A stretch of DNA of 64,000 nucleotides from Trichuris trichiura (Eukaryota; Nematoda; Enoplea; Trichinellida; Trichuridae), in contig JBAJFE010000004.1 of NCBI GenBank assembly GCA_037903355.1, positions 1,798,001 through 1,862,000 on the forward strand. The letters are read 5' to 3'. Under the pieces are notes generated by a model. It worked only from the letters and a program-made list of their open reading frames with translations, ran no database searches and was not told the DNA's origin. The position numbers and the translations under genes are program-made. Below are positions 26,969-39,095 of this stretch, in pieces; within the stretch, counting starts at the first letter, position 1; every line of letters starts with the position of its first letter.

Positions 26969-29599
26969 ATGTCATCACTGCCCGTTGCCAGCAGCTGCGC
27001 GGGTGCTCAGCCATCGGGGCGCAGCCATTCGCCCCCGGTCGCCACCTTGACGTTGTCAAATGGAACGGGACGAAGTGGTGGGTGCCAATTTCCATTTTTG
27101 TCGTATTTTCCCTTCGATAAAGCGCCAAAAACTTGTTCCAAACAAAATTATTTCCATTAGGGCATGACAGACATGAGAAGCGATGGTCGTCAACAAAGCG
27201 GGATGGCGCGCAACGAGTATCCGGTGATGTTGGTGCAGTAGGTTTGCCGCCGAATTGTCAAACGCGAGCACAGCCCGCCGCCATTAGTCGATGTGGCAGT
27301 CGGCAGAAGTTACGAATTGACGATTTTCTCAGTTTTTCCGTCAAACGATCCAGCTTTTGCAACTACCATCGCGGCTATCGTGTGGACGACTTTGTTAAGC
27401 CTCGTCAAAATCCGCTCGGATTCAAGTTTGACAAAGAAAAGTACCTGCTGGCCAGGTTCACAAAATTCCGTTCGATCAGCCGCCTATATTATTGCATAGT
27501 TGGCCTTTTCAGTTCCCAGTTTGTCGTACTCAATTCGGTGCTCGCGTGTGCAACAAATCCGGATAAAATCATCGACTGGAACTTGGTTGAAGAAATTGTA
27601 AAATTCCCCCCAAAAAAGACAGCTTATCTCATTTGCATATTGCTTTCAGCGCCTTAACACGTGCGATCAACTCGTTTGCCCTATTTGCTTGGAGCGTCCT
27701 ATTGCAGCTAAAATAACAAAGTGTGGGCACGTTTACTGTTGGGCCTGCGTATTGCACTACCTCGCAGTTTCCAACAAACGATATTGCCGTTGTCCCATAT
27801 GCTACGAAATCATATGCAAAGAAGAACTGAGAAGCGTGAAGCCCAACATTGTCAAACGATATACCGCCGGCGAGTCAATAACTATGTTGCTTATGTGCAA
27901 AAGCAAGACGAGCTTGGTTGCGCTGCCCGTATGCGATTCCCGCAGCTATTTTGACAACGACAGCCTTAATGGCAGTGGTATGCTTTCCATTCCTTTGTTG
28001 TGTCGCGACCTACAAAGGCGTTGTTATTTAACGCAGGTCCTTACAGCCAGTTTGCTAAAGTGTTGTTCATTAGCGTAGCCGAGTCTGTATCTACAATTCT
28101 GCAGCGTGAGAGAAATGAACTTGAATTCCAGTTAGCCACCGCGGAAGACGAAGAAGACGGTCAGTCCGCCTTTGTGCTTGAAGCGTTGAATGGTCGTTGT
28201 TGTTGAGCCGTCTCGCTGACGCGCTTATCTATGCAAATTTTTTAAGATTTAAAAGAAAGAGAGGAAAGCAAGTCGCTTTCGCTGGCTGAAGGAGCTCGGC
28301 GTTGCGACAGTGGCAGTTCAAAAAGTCTTCAAAGCTTAGACGTACACCTAGCTTACTGTAACTCATTGCAACCTGCATTTCTTTTATTTAGAGCGCGATT
28401 GAGACGTGCAACGATACCGTACGCAGTGATGGATCAATGGACGATACGGGGTCACCTAGTCGCTTGGAACCGTCCGATTCGCCAACTAATAAGTCTACCG
28501 AATATAAAGAGTATCACTTCTTTTACCAAGGTTCGATTATTCCCGCGTTGAACTTGTTTCCATACTGCCATGATGAAATAGTAATTGATTCGCTGACTGA
28601 CCATGACGATTAATTTTGGATCGATAGGACTGAGCATTCTGTTTGCTTTCAAATTCGGGCAAGCTGAGAAGGCAAATAATTTTTTCTTTTTTTTTTGTAG
28701 TCGAAGATGGGCAGTACATTTTCCCGCACTTACTGAACGTCCGGTGTTTGTGCTACGAATACGGCGGTCTCGATCGGGCGCCGCATCGAATTTGCGGAGA
28801 AGTTTTGGGAGCAAGCGAACTGACGATGACGGAAAAAATGCGCGAAAAGTACCCCTACCTGACGCACGTCCCTTTGGGTGTCCGCCTAACTTTTGTCGAG
28901 CTGAAATTAAGCCCGGACGTCATTTCCCCTAATACTATTCAAAATTTTACCAGTAAGTTCCTCTCGACGCCCAAAAAAAAAAGATTGCGCACTTTGCGTT
29001 TAGACGACTTCAAAAGGCGCGACGCCATTCGGAGGAAAAAAGCGGCCGAAGAGAAAAAAATGGAACGCAGCGCCCTGCGATGGGAGCGAGCGGTTATGCG
29101 CAATCGAAGTTTGTCCAAAAATTCAAATTTTTTTTAAAAAAATTCAATCCATTTGCAGGCACTTTGAATGAATTTTCGACTCGTCGATTCGAAACCGCTC
29201 CGTTCAATAATGACGACACCGAATTGCCGCCGGAGGGGTTTCTTGACGACGAGTTGCCGCCGGCGACCGAAAATGGACCGACCTCATCGATTAGCGAAAG
29301 TTTGGAAGCCGACGGGGAAGGCGTCTCTTTTGCGCAGGTGGTCAATTTGAATTTTTGAATCGGCGAACTTGATTATCATTTTTTTGTCATAGGCGTTACA
29401 GTGTAGCAAACCGCAGCCTGTACCAAGCGTGGCCGCCGCCTCCGACGAGCAGAAGAGTCCCCCGTCTTTCAAGGACACCTTTGCGTCAGCGTTAGATAAG
29501 GTGTTCGACAACTTACGCCAAGATCCTATTACCGAAGAGAATGGCACGTCGGGCAAGAAGGGTCGTAAAACTAAGCACCGTATTTTATTTTACACTTAA
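26969..29599 (+). CDS. RNF10: RING finger protein 10 (RNF10) homologue
   Basis: A RING-type E3 ubiquitin ligase; in other eukaryotes RNF10 ubiquitylates 40S ribosomal proteins. Eleven exons: 26969-27077, 27161-27455, 27513-27597, 27650-27977, 28037-28192, 28256-28341, 28392-28530, 28701-28952, 29004-29108, 29159-29337 and 29393-29599, giving 646 residues. The RING (about 173-216) reads CPICLERP, CGHVYCWAC and RCPIC, with all eight ligands. Upstream matches include FDKEKYL, SQFVV and a DxxxDWNLVEEI block. Downstream are YQVEDGQYIFPHLLNVRC, a Lys/Arg/Glu-rich helix, SFAQ, and FKDTFASALDKVF followed by a basic tail, as in the family. The start is the least certain part: it opens a Ser/Pro-rich segment that splices in frame, but an upstream exon cannot be excluded. 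Confidence 0.92.
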
Positions 29600-30496
29600 A
29601 TAATACTTAGGTAATGGTCAAAAAAAGGTGGTTATACCTTTGAGAGGTTTCGCATTGCAACTTTGAGGTTATTTTTCAAATTTAGACTAACCGTGAGCGT
29701 CATGCAAAAATAATAGCCAAACGTTAGGAGGGAATTGCATTCACTGAACATATTTTTCCATAAATGCTTTGGTAGTGGCATTAATAATAAACTAATGAGA
29801 TGGCGGAGCAGAAATAGCAAACGCGTAAGGCTGTCTCGTCATTTATGACTCTTAATTGTTTTTCCGCTCTGTTTCTGTAAACCGAAAACTTATTTACATA
29901 ACGGCCTTTACGACTATTGCCGTCAGAAAGTACGTCGTTTTCCTGAGTTTAATTTTATGCATTATTTATTGTTTTCAAGCGGACCGTTGCGACGAAACTT
30001 GTCAAACCTGATACTAGGCAGCGACAGTGGACAAAAAACGACTTCATTTACGAAAGTCGCTTTAAGGAAACAATTTTAAATTGAAAATGTCCCTTAACAT
30101 TTTCTTGTCGATATTCTATTGATCCGCGCGACCAAACTGTTCTTCGAAAAGAAAAAAGTTGGTTCTTTTTTTTCAAACTGTTCAGATAAAGTTCGTAACT
30201 TGTAAACAAGCAAATTAAGCTAACCTGCGTTTCGCGAAAAGCGAACGTAAACGGCGCCGGCACGCGCGGCTTTACGTCGCTTAGTTTTTGAACTTTATTT
30301 TCGAAAAATAATTTGATAAGCAACTTTTCCAAATGCTGAAACAGCTAAGCGAGAAGTTTATTTTTTTATTACAAAATTTTACAAATTATTTTAGCGGTTC
30401 AAATCTTAAGTAAGCGACGCAAAGCAGTTACGGTAAGGCGGGATAAATGGCGGCAAAAAAAATTTAAAAGGCAAATGTTTTGACGCCTACCGTACC
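29600..30496. other. Gap between convergent RNF10 and TAF3 genes
   Basis: 0.9 kb between the two stop codons. It should contain the 3' UTRs. Frames up to 94 codons, none recognisable; no repeat noticed. Confidence 0.65.
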
Positions 30497-33400
30497 TTAT
30501 TTGATCGTCAGGTTAGTGCCCTTCGGTAGATCAGTGCACCGTTGGCAAAACCACGCCGGCGTCGACGGGGCCGCTTCCAAACCGACGCAATCGTAATGGA
30601 ACCAGCAATTGCAACTGTCGCAGCAAACCATGTCAACATCTTCTCGATCCCCTTTGAAACATACGGGACAGTACCAATCTGAATTGGACTGCTGCGCGCG
30701 CTAAAAGAAAAAAAGTAGAAATATTCAATAAATAAACCACGCAAACCGCTGCTATTCTATTCTACAACATAAAAGAAACTTTTCTACGTTGACGCTGCTA
30801 CTTTGCTTCTTGGCAATTTGCCAAGAAACAGCCTGGCGCGGCAGGGGAAAAAGTTCAACTAAGAATGGGCTCCGAAGCCGACGGAGTCATCGCAAAAGAT
30901 CGAAAACCGTTTACCCCCTAACCGCGCCGAGCGAAGAGCTCTAATTCGACTATTTATTCAAACAACTACAAACGGAGGTTCAACACGCAGAGAAGTCGAT
31001 TGAGAGATGTGTGAGAGAAGAAAAAAAAGATGAAAACAAGCAACGAGATCAAACTGACATTGAGCAATTGAAAACCCGCGAGTTACGCCCTTTTGAAAAC
31101 AAAAAATCGCCTTGCTTTTTAAATATCCAACGCTCGCGTTTTGCGAGAACAATACGAAAAGCTTTTTTGCTCCTTACCCGCGAATCAATATCTAATGCGT
31201 ATATCATTACAAACAATGACTTGACAACAATTGTTTAGCGTGGCCTAGAAGAAGAGAGGAAAAACACTTCTTTTGGACGAGTTTCGTTAGACAGGACACA
31301 CCCTTTACGTTTAAACGCGCGTAGGTACAATATTTGAATATGAAGCGCGGTTAAGCTGCAAAAAGGAACCTCTAAGTTCATTTGCCAATGGCGACCGCCT
31401 ATCTTTGCCGTATTCGTGACGTCAATTTGTGAAGCATGAAATTAACCCTTACTTTAGGTGATGACGTTGCAACCAGTGAACATACAGGAGCTGTAGCGGC
31501 ATTATTGTCGGTACATTGACTTACGGCGTTCAAAATGGAGTCCCCTCTGTTGACGGGAGACATGTCAACATGCAATGGACTATTATGACTTGAGCTTCCG
31601 GGCGATGGCGTTGGCGGTATCGGCGATGGAAGAATAAGCGAGCTTGGCGAATGCATAGCCTTGGAACCACCGGAATGACGCGACGACGACGGTCCGGACG
31701 ATGGGCAGCCGCCACCGCCAAGTTCGTCCGTAATGACCGTAAGCGGCTCGACAACTGTCCTCGCATTCTTGGCCAACTTTGGATTTGCGCGTTTAGTCTT
31801 CTCCTTTTTGGCTTTGCCTTGACTATGCGTTGGAAGTTTCAAAATAAGCTTCGGAACTTTCTTCTCCTCGACTACAGCGCCACCTGGCGTCGTTTGCGCA
31901 ACTTCCATTGGCCTACGCTGTTCCACGTCCACGCTCAACTTGCCTTTGTCCTTCGCCTTTTTCTTCTTCTTTTTCTCCTTTGAAAATTGCAACGAGCTAA
32001 GCTTAAGCGTAATGCGAAGCGGATTATGGCTTCCATTATCCTCCGGTGGTATAGTTGGCACATTGCCATCTTCGCGGGCCGACTTTTCTACTATCGTCGT
32101 CTCCGTAGGTTCATTCTCCTTCTCGACGACAGGGGGCGCTACAGTCGTTTCCCTTTCTGCAATGGCAACTGCTTGAACATCCAAATCGCTTAAGGCTATG
32201 CCGCTTTTCTGGTCCATTCCGGCTCGAGGAATAACAAGCGGCTTTATTTTAATTTGAGCAAACGTTTCTCCCTTTTCTTGCTTTATTGGCTTTTTCGGTT
32301 TCTTCGCAACGCTTGTAACTTTGTTCGACACTATGGCAGCAGCGGACGAACCGGCAGGAGGAGTAGCGTGGAATGTATCGTTAAGTACATTATCGTATAT
32401 ATCTCGTAGAGGACAAGGTGGTCCAGCATCCTCAACGCACACGGTCTCTTCGCCTTTGTGCTTTTTGGTTGCCTGTTCAAGCACCTCGCATATAACATCC
32501 TTTATATGGCCCCATTCGACTTTATCGCGCCGCCGAGACGCAAAGACGGTAGTAGGAGTAGTAGTCAGCGAAGGAGGCTTAGCTGGCCTAACCCTGCGAG
32601 CCTTCTTGGGCTCCGCCTTTGGAATACGAAACGGCGGGACCTTATTAACCGTCGGTTTTTGGGTTTCAACAATGGTCAACGGTTGATCAAACAATTCGTT
32701 GGCGCTTGAAGAACGTATCGGCGACGAAGGTAACTTCTGCTCGACCTCCGCGGGTTCCTCTTTAACTTTATCCAATGGTTCATTGAAGCTTGCCGCCACT
32801 TGCGGCGGCGCGTAAGCAACCAGACCAGCCGAAAATGCGTCCAATTTTTCCAATTGTGACAACAAACTGGTTCGACTGAAATTTCCAATTAATAAAGCAA
32901 CAAAGGCCAAAAAAAAAGTACAAAGTCAATGGTTCACCCACCATGCTTGCTGTTCGCTGGCAACTTGAAGTGATTTATGAATCTCCGCGGGTTCGTCAAC
33001 AGTTGCCTTCTCTTGCTTCGTAATCTCGGCGGGCGCTAGCAAAGGGATAAAGTTGGGAACGTAAGCGGCTCTTTGTTCGTTGTCCGCCGCCGACAAACAA
33101 AATGGCAATTTCATGGGACGTTCAACGGGAAATCGAGGAACCTGAAAGAAAATAAACAGCAAAAATACCACAATACGCCCAATAAAACGTCCCGAAAACG
33201 TACGCGTAAGTAGCTACAGGCAAAAGGCCATTTTCAACGTACAATTGCCTAGTGATGCATACTGTAGCTGATTCGCAGGTTAGAAAAAATTTGGAATTTG
33301 AATTGAAACGCGGGAAATGTTAATAAAAACTAGCCAGAACGGCTGTTTTGATGCTGTTTAGCGGCTATACGCGTGCGGAGAAATTTAAATCTTTTCAAAA

Positions 33401-34143
33401 CGACGTAAACTAAGGAAAACACCACAAAATATGCATGTCAAGAGCTGAGAGGCAAGCGTTCAACAGCTACGCGCTCAAACAATTGGAGCGTTCTAATTTT
33501 GTAAAATTATTACGATTATTTGTCTGTTATTTAAATTTTTAACCGCGTCTAGTCGAGGGGAAAAAAAGAAAACGCAAAACGTGGATGTGCACCGACTAAA
33601 TTAAAGGGAATGGGACCAACTTTGTCCGAAATAACGCAGACGTAAATCAAAAGCGTATACGACTAAATGAAACCTTAAGGATAGCGGCTAGACAACTTGA
33701 AAAAACGGCAACCGATAGATTGAAATATGCTAATTTTACAGCTACGAAAAAAAACCTGCTTAAATTCAAAAATATCGGAGCGAAAGGTGGAAACGATCGA
33801 CATACCGCGTGAATTGGAGATACCATCTCGACCTGATTCAAATAATCGACAATTTCTGACAACGATATGCCCATCCAAGAGAACACCAAGCCAACGTCGT
33901 CCAGAATTGGTTCCGTACGATTAACTACGAAGTGACAAATTGAAGCTGCGCATTTTGCCAAGCAAAGCAAAACTTACACGCGTGACAGAAGAACGCTACC
34001 GCTTTTGAAATCGTGTATATTCGCTCCGCCAGCAGGCAAGCTAAACCGTCAATGGGAATACTCCAAGCATTGTGGAAACCAATGCATTGCATAATGTGGC
34101 AAACTACGGCGCGGCAGTGCTGCTTTGCAAACGAATCGCCCAT
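30497..34143 (-). CDS. TAF3: TFIID subunit TAF3 (histone fold plus PHD finger)
   Basis: TFIID subunit that pairs with TAF10 and reads H3K4me3. Five exons: 33978-34143, 33806-33924, 32942-33141, 31453-32875 and 30497-30700, giving 703 residues. The N-terminal histone fold (about 1-92) ends in NRTEPILDDVG, SWMGISLSEIVDYL; a PRFPV-VPNFIPLLAP linker follows. A long Lys/Pro/Ser-rich disordered region is encoded by one 1.4-kb exon. The C-terminal PHD finger (about 644-690) has all Zn ligands (CPVC, CCDSC, WFH, DC, FCQRC). The aromatic-cage Trp (DWYCP) and the Met after it (VDMVCC) that bind H3K4me3 in human TAF3 are conserved. The start is the first ATG in frame downstream of a stop, giving MGDSFAKQ. 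The 3' intron (30701-31452) joins in phase, but a small extra exon there cannot be excluded. Confidence 0.93.
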
Positions 34144-34775
34144 ATTTAGCGATCTACATGCCAACACAATTTCAGCCTATACTTACATTACAGTACTAAT
34201 GATTCTCATGTACAAATATTGTTTTCTTAAAGACAGCGTATTCGCTACGCTCCTTTAAGAGAAAAAAGCGCGCAAAATTAAGTAAAGCTGCCAGAATACA
34301 GTTTTTTAAAATTAAGGCGATTGCCTTAGCCGCTTTTTTCTTTCTAGCAAAAACTAATCAGAAAAAATTGACCTTTCTCAGCGTTCTTCATAAGAATGTT
34401 AATAATATTGTTTATTAAAGGTTAAAAAAAATTTGAGCTTTTCGTTTGTGCGCTTTTCCGCTGTCGCGTTTGATTTCGCAACGATCAAGCTGGAAGTTAC
34501 AACTCTTTAACTTTAGCTTTATTTTTAAGCGAATAAAGCTGCGAGTTCACAACGCGGCAAGAGATGTGCGCAAAAAGCGATATTACTTCAAGCAAGCAAC
34601 TCTTAGTAATTGATGCGCAGGTACTCATGGTGTACTGTATAAAGATACTAACAAATCGAGAATGGTTACGTGGATTGGATTATATAGCGGCGCCATTCAA
34701 AACAATGATCTTAACACTGTACTATAGTGCTAGCAGACAGCCTTCCGTTTCCATTTGCTGGTCAGCAATCGAAAT
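34144..34775. other. Gap between SMARCD stop and TAF3 start
   Basis: 632 bp separating two genes on the same strand. Probably holds the SMARCD 3' UTR and the TAF3 promoter. No element recognised. Confidence 0.65.
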
Positions 34776-36961
34776 TCAATTCTGAACGGTTTCTCCGGAC
34801 AATATGGCGTCAATTTCGGTTTTTCGTTTGAGCAGCTTAAAAAAAATCATTTTAAATTTTTCTTCGGCAAAAAGCAAGCCAGCGTACAAAAGAGTGCATG
34901 TATCGCTGAACAGCCTCCTTCAGCCAAGGTTGTTCGTAGAATTTGGTCAGCCGTTCGGCCTCCGGCTGGCAAACTACTCCGGACATCATCTACGATAGAA
35001 TAACATGATAAATAAAGCGCCTACAATCCATTAGGCCAACCTTTAAGTCTTTGCACTGCGATATGCACCATTTGTGTATGAATCCGTGAGGATCTTGGGA
35101 AAATGAAAGAAATGAATCCCGAAGTATTTTTGCCTGCTTAATCTGTTCGACTAATTCGTAAATCTGAAAAAGGAGACAATTGGCAAATGCAGATTACTTG
35201 TTCTCGTACTTTCATGTCGTATCCGTTAATTTCTTGAACATTTTGGTCCGACTGCAGAAACTGTACCATTTGGCCTTTCATAGGGTCCTCCTGAACAGAG
35301 GGAAATTCAAATTTTTTTACAAGACATTCATTACCGCCTCGTACTATTTCAACAATGACGTCATACATCCTGCTTCTTTGCGCTTCGCTTCCGTCAACGC
35401 TTAAAGATGTCCGGCAAATTTTAGAAGAAAAAAAATAGCAACCCGCCGCTTACGTAATTGTGTGAGTTATGACAATAGGATCGGGCGGGTGCAACAAGGC
35501 GTTCAAGCGCTGAGGAATTTCCATAAAGCGCATACTTTTCACTTGAAATATCTGAACAACAAAAACAATGCCCCGAAAGGAATTTTCATTACGCAACAAC
35601 TCACCTGTTCAAGGTAGAAGTTGCATCGGATGTGATCGCGTTCGTGGGGATCCTGCAGCTTGTTGGTCGTTATGTATTCCCACAGCGATTCAATAACGCT
35701 GGCTCTCGTGTCCGTATGAAGCCCAAGCAATCTTCCCAAACGGGCGTCAAGTTTAAATTTCATGGGCTTAAAATTAATAGTTCACTATATTTTTTCCACA
35801 AGCGCAAATCTCTTCGCTTATTGAACTAAATAAAAGCGGGAAAGTTTACATAGCTAAACAACTGCTTAGTAACAATGAATTTACGCGGCATTAGTAGGCG
35901 TTACTTTACAAGCAATACAATTCTATTTACGAGTCAAAATGCAAAAATGTATGCCATGATTAGCGTAAGGTTACCTGATAATCCAAAAGAAGGATTATGG
36001 TACAATGTACATTGCGATCGCCAGGTCGTTTAACTTGAAAACCATCGGTTTCTACAGTCTGCGATGTTCTGTGCCACTGAAAATTTGAAAATGCTGCAGT
36101 AGAAAAATGCAAAAAAAATCACGTACTTCGACCAGATGATTATCCGGCCCGTACAGGTTCTTGTCCAATTCAATAACCAAACTTTTGAAGAATGAGGAAA
36201 ACTTCCTTTTTGGAAAGCGATTAAGGTCAATGGTCGGTTCGTTGGGAAGCTGACCGGGCATTTCGTCTAGCAGTCGACCTTCAACGCGGAGTTCCCATTG
36301 AGAAAGGCAGGCGGCACCGTCCTCCTCCTAAAAATGGCAATTTGAACTGTTTGTCGCCAAAGAGGGTTGAATGACGAACCTCTTCTTTCTTGGCGGGAAA
36401 GAAAGTATGCGAAATAAAAATTCTTAACTTTCTTCTAACCTTCACCGGTCTCTTCAATGCTTCTTGTATGTTGCAACGTTTACGCTTCATGATGCTATCG
36501 AGCTTACGTTCAAAAATGAGCAGATCGGCGTACGCTTGCGCCTCGGGCACGAAGGGAAACAGTTCCTGAAAAGTTCAACGCTTTATATGCATTCAAAGAC
36601 GAACAAAATGGCACCAACCGCAACGGGAATTTCTTTGTCACTTTCCTTACGCACTTTTTTCTGCTGTTGGCGGTGCGAACTGGAGGCAGACTTTTTACTA
36701 CTGCTGCCTACGCCTAGCTGACCCCTTAAAGAGCTATGGGCAACATTTGGAGGTAAGGGTCCCATTCCCGGCGCAAGATAGCGTGGACCAGGTGGGCCAG
36801 GCATTCTGGATGGAAGTTGCGATTGCTGAGGGGGAAGCGGGGTGCCAGCCTAAAAAATGATCTTTCAACGGCTCTACTAGACAGTATTAAAGAAAATTTC
36901 ATACCGAATATCCCATTGGAGAAGGACCTTCCATGTAGACTTGAGGGTTTACGTGAGACAT
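34776..36961 (-). CDS. SMARCD1: SWI/SNF subunit SMARCD / BAF60
   Basis: Accessory subunit of BAF/PBAF chromatin remodellers that contacts transcription factors and the ARID subunit. Twelve exons: 36905-36961, 36619-36849, 36380-36565, 36127-36327, 35975-36076, 35605-35766, 35454-35551, 35345-35399, 35210-35290, 35041-35163, 34888-34989 and 34776-34835, giving 485 residues. Seen: a Pro/Gly-rich N-terminus; [68 protein letters not shown]; a SWIB domain (about 250-330) with [20 protein letters not shown] and KLQDPHER; then IPQRLNALL and a coiled-coil C-terminus. Joins were chosen so that residues align one-to-one with human SMARCD1. Introns are mostly 46-60 bp. Which of the vertebrate SMARCD1-3 it matches is not meaningful, since invertebrates usually have one gene. 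Confidence 0.95.
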
Positions 36962-38089
36962 AGCGAAACGTATACTACGAGCATTAAATTACTGCATACA
37001 AAGTTACAAAGGGCTAGCGGACGTCATAAGCGCATGAAAATACTTGCTATTTTATATTAATTAAACAGAAACGCTGGAAATTCAAAGAGAACACGCTGTT
37101 TAAAGGCGTTAGTAGGAACAGAGTTACAGTAACCCCAACGAACCTGATGATAACGACAAAACAGCAAGTTAAGAAAAGGAAGCCTTGAAATCTTATAACC
37201 GCAATGGCGAAAACTTTTATTAAACTCGAGCCATGAGAAAATGAAGCTATATTAGGTCTTTTTAAAAAAACTTTTTTTCCTACTGTTTTAGTATAGGCAA
37301 ATACGCGCGTAAAATTGCAATGGTAAGCATTCATTTTGAAAGCGAAAAATCAATTCGTGGAGATAAATCAAAACGGAAAAATTCGTTCCAATTTCAAAAG
37401 CGTACTGTAGTTTTCGCCTAGTTTCGAAAAACCGCATAATTAGCTCTATAAATTATGCCTGAGTGATGTTGCGATGTTGCAAAACGGCAAACGGCCAACT
37501 TGACCGGGCAGTGCTCTTGTTTTTTGTGAATGTTTTTAACTAGCGGAAAGTTGGCTTCATTTTATACCATTGTGGCAGCGTTGTCCTCTTTCGACGTACG
37601 CGCACTATTTTTGCGCAAAACTTCGTCACTTTTTTAGAATTAGCTTTGCTGCGCTGTCATCTTGCCGCCAACGGTCGTACACTACATAAAACGCATAGCC
37701 ACCGTTCCTCTTCATCCAAGAACTCAAAGTGGTCAAGGTTACTTGAGTTTTAGCAAACAAAGCAAATATTGGAAGTGTTAGGATAAACATGGTCGTAAAT
37801 GGATAAAAAGAGAAGTCTTTATTTAGGCATTATCAATTTTTCATTGATTAGTTTTTATGAACGAAAGCAGAAGAAGGTTTACACCGGTGTGCGTACTATG
37901 GTTTTTGGTTTTTCCGCTATTTCTGTAACAATTCATAGAACAAAGTTTCTCCTATCTTCAGTATTCTTTGTACAAAAAAACATCGGGAAGTAATTGATGT
38001 GCAGGCACGAGTTTCGCTGCCTTGTCGCTTTTAAAGCCAAAATTAAAAGCACAATGAGAAAACCTTACTTAGATTTAGCTCCCGTTAAG

Positions 38090-39020
38090 CTTTAGTAAAA
38101 GATTCTAAGTTTTTGGGCAATCGCTCATCAAGGTTTTCACTCAGCATTTCAAATGTTTGCATATTAATGATGCTCAGGTACTGTTTTCTTCAAATCAAAA
38201 GTAAGCCTCCTTTTAGTTCAGCCAGCCTTAATAAAACGATCAGCGGGAATGATGTTATCACAAAAATTTGCTTAATAAAGGATATGTCCAGGAAGTAAAG
38301 CAGGTTCACACATCCGTCAGCTCGAGCCAAATAAATGACTCGGCTTACTTTTATACCCTCGTCAACGTCTTGTAGACTCAACTTTTTAGGTTTACTGTGG
38401 ATTTTTTATATTAATTATTTTTTATTAAACGAGCGCCAAGTACAGGCTTATGCTCGCAGCTTTGATTCGCTTCTGCTTAAGCAACTTAATTGATTCGTTG
38501 AGTGAACTCCATTCAGTCTTACATAAGCTTAGTTGTTGTATTAAATTAATAAAAGTTCTAAGTTTTTTGGCTATCGTTTATCAAGGCTGCTACTCAGCGT
38601 TTCAAAAGTCTGAATATTAATGACGCTCAGGTACCATTTTGATCAATTCAAAAATAAACCTGCTTATAGTTTAGCTTACTGTTATAAAGTGAACCGCACG
38701 GATAATATTGCCACAAAAACGAGCTTTACGAAAAATATGTCAGATAACTAAACATAGCAAGTTTAATTAAATACTGTTAGAGCGTTGCATTGATGCTATC
38801 GCGGATTGTTGATATGTGCTATAGTATGATAAGAAATGTACGCGCTGTGATTAACAAAATTTGGCAATGTCCAGTTCATATGAGACAGTTAATCTAACTT
38901 ATTTCTATACTTTTGTCAACGTCGTTAGAGTTCAAGTTTCCCTATGTCTATATGCACTTTTCTATAGTAATGATTTCCCATTAAACGAGAGTTCAGTCCC
39001 GCGTCTGCTGGCTTATCTCC
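38090..39020. repeat. Diverged tandem duplication, two ~450-bp copies
   Basis: Copy 1 (about 38090-38470) and copy 2 (about 38545-39015) share colinear blocks. These include attctaag/gttctaag, gctcatcaagg/gtttatcaagg, cactcagcatttcaaa/tactcagcgtttcaaa, atattaatgatgctcaggta/atattaatgacgctcaggta, a ctcgtcaacgtc/ttgtcaacgtc block and ttattaaacgag/cattaaacgag. Spacing is preserved with small indels. Neither copy has a conserved reading frame, so this is not an obvious gene duplication. Confidence 0.7.
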
Positions 39021-39071
39021 AGCGAGACAGTTTATCGAATAGGCGAAAAAACTAACGCACAAACGAAAAGC

Positions 39072-39077
39072 TTTATT
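39072..39077 (-). promoter_or_regulatory. Polyadenylation signal AATAAA of the RhoGEF gene
   Basis: AATAAA on the minus strand, 19 bases after the RhoGEF stop codon. The 3' UTR would be very short. Confidence 0.5.
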
Positions 39078-39095
39078 ACATGAATGTAGGAAGTT

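Larger units (their letters stand above)
36962..39095. other. Intergenic region upstream of SMARCD, with an old tandem duplication
   Basis: 2.1 kb between the SMARCD start codon and the RhoGEF stop, both genes on the minus strand. The part nearer SMARCD (36962-38080) shows nothing recognisable. The rest is a diverged tandem duplication (38090-39020). Confidence 0.65.

Noticed and set aside
26511..27128. 205-codon minus-strand frame opposite the RNF10 start
   Set aside because: No similarity recognised, no splice partner, and it overlaps the better-supported RNF10 first exon on the other strand.
31651..32709. Plus-strand frames of 68-121 codons
   Set aside because: Antisense shadows of the long TAF3 exon.
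38190..38381. 63-codon hydrophobic minus-strand frame in the tandem duplication
   Set aside because: The second copy of the duplication has stops throughout the matching frame, so there is no support for a gene.
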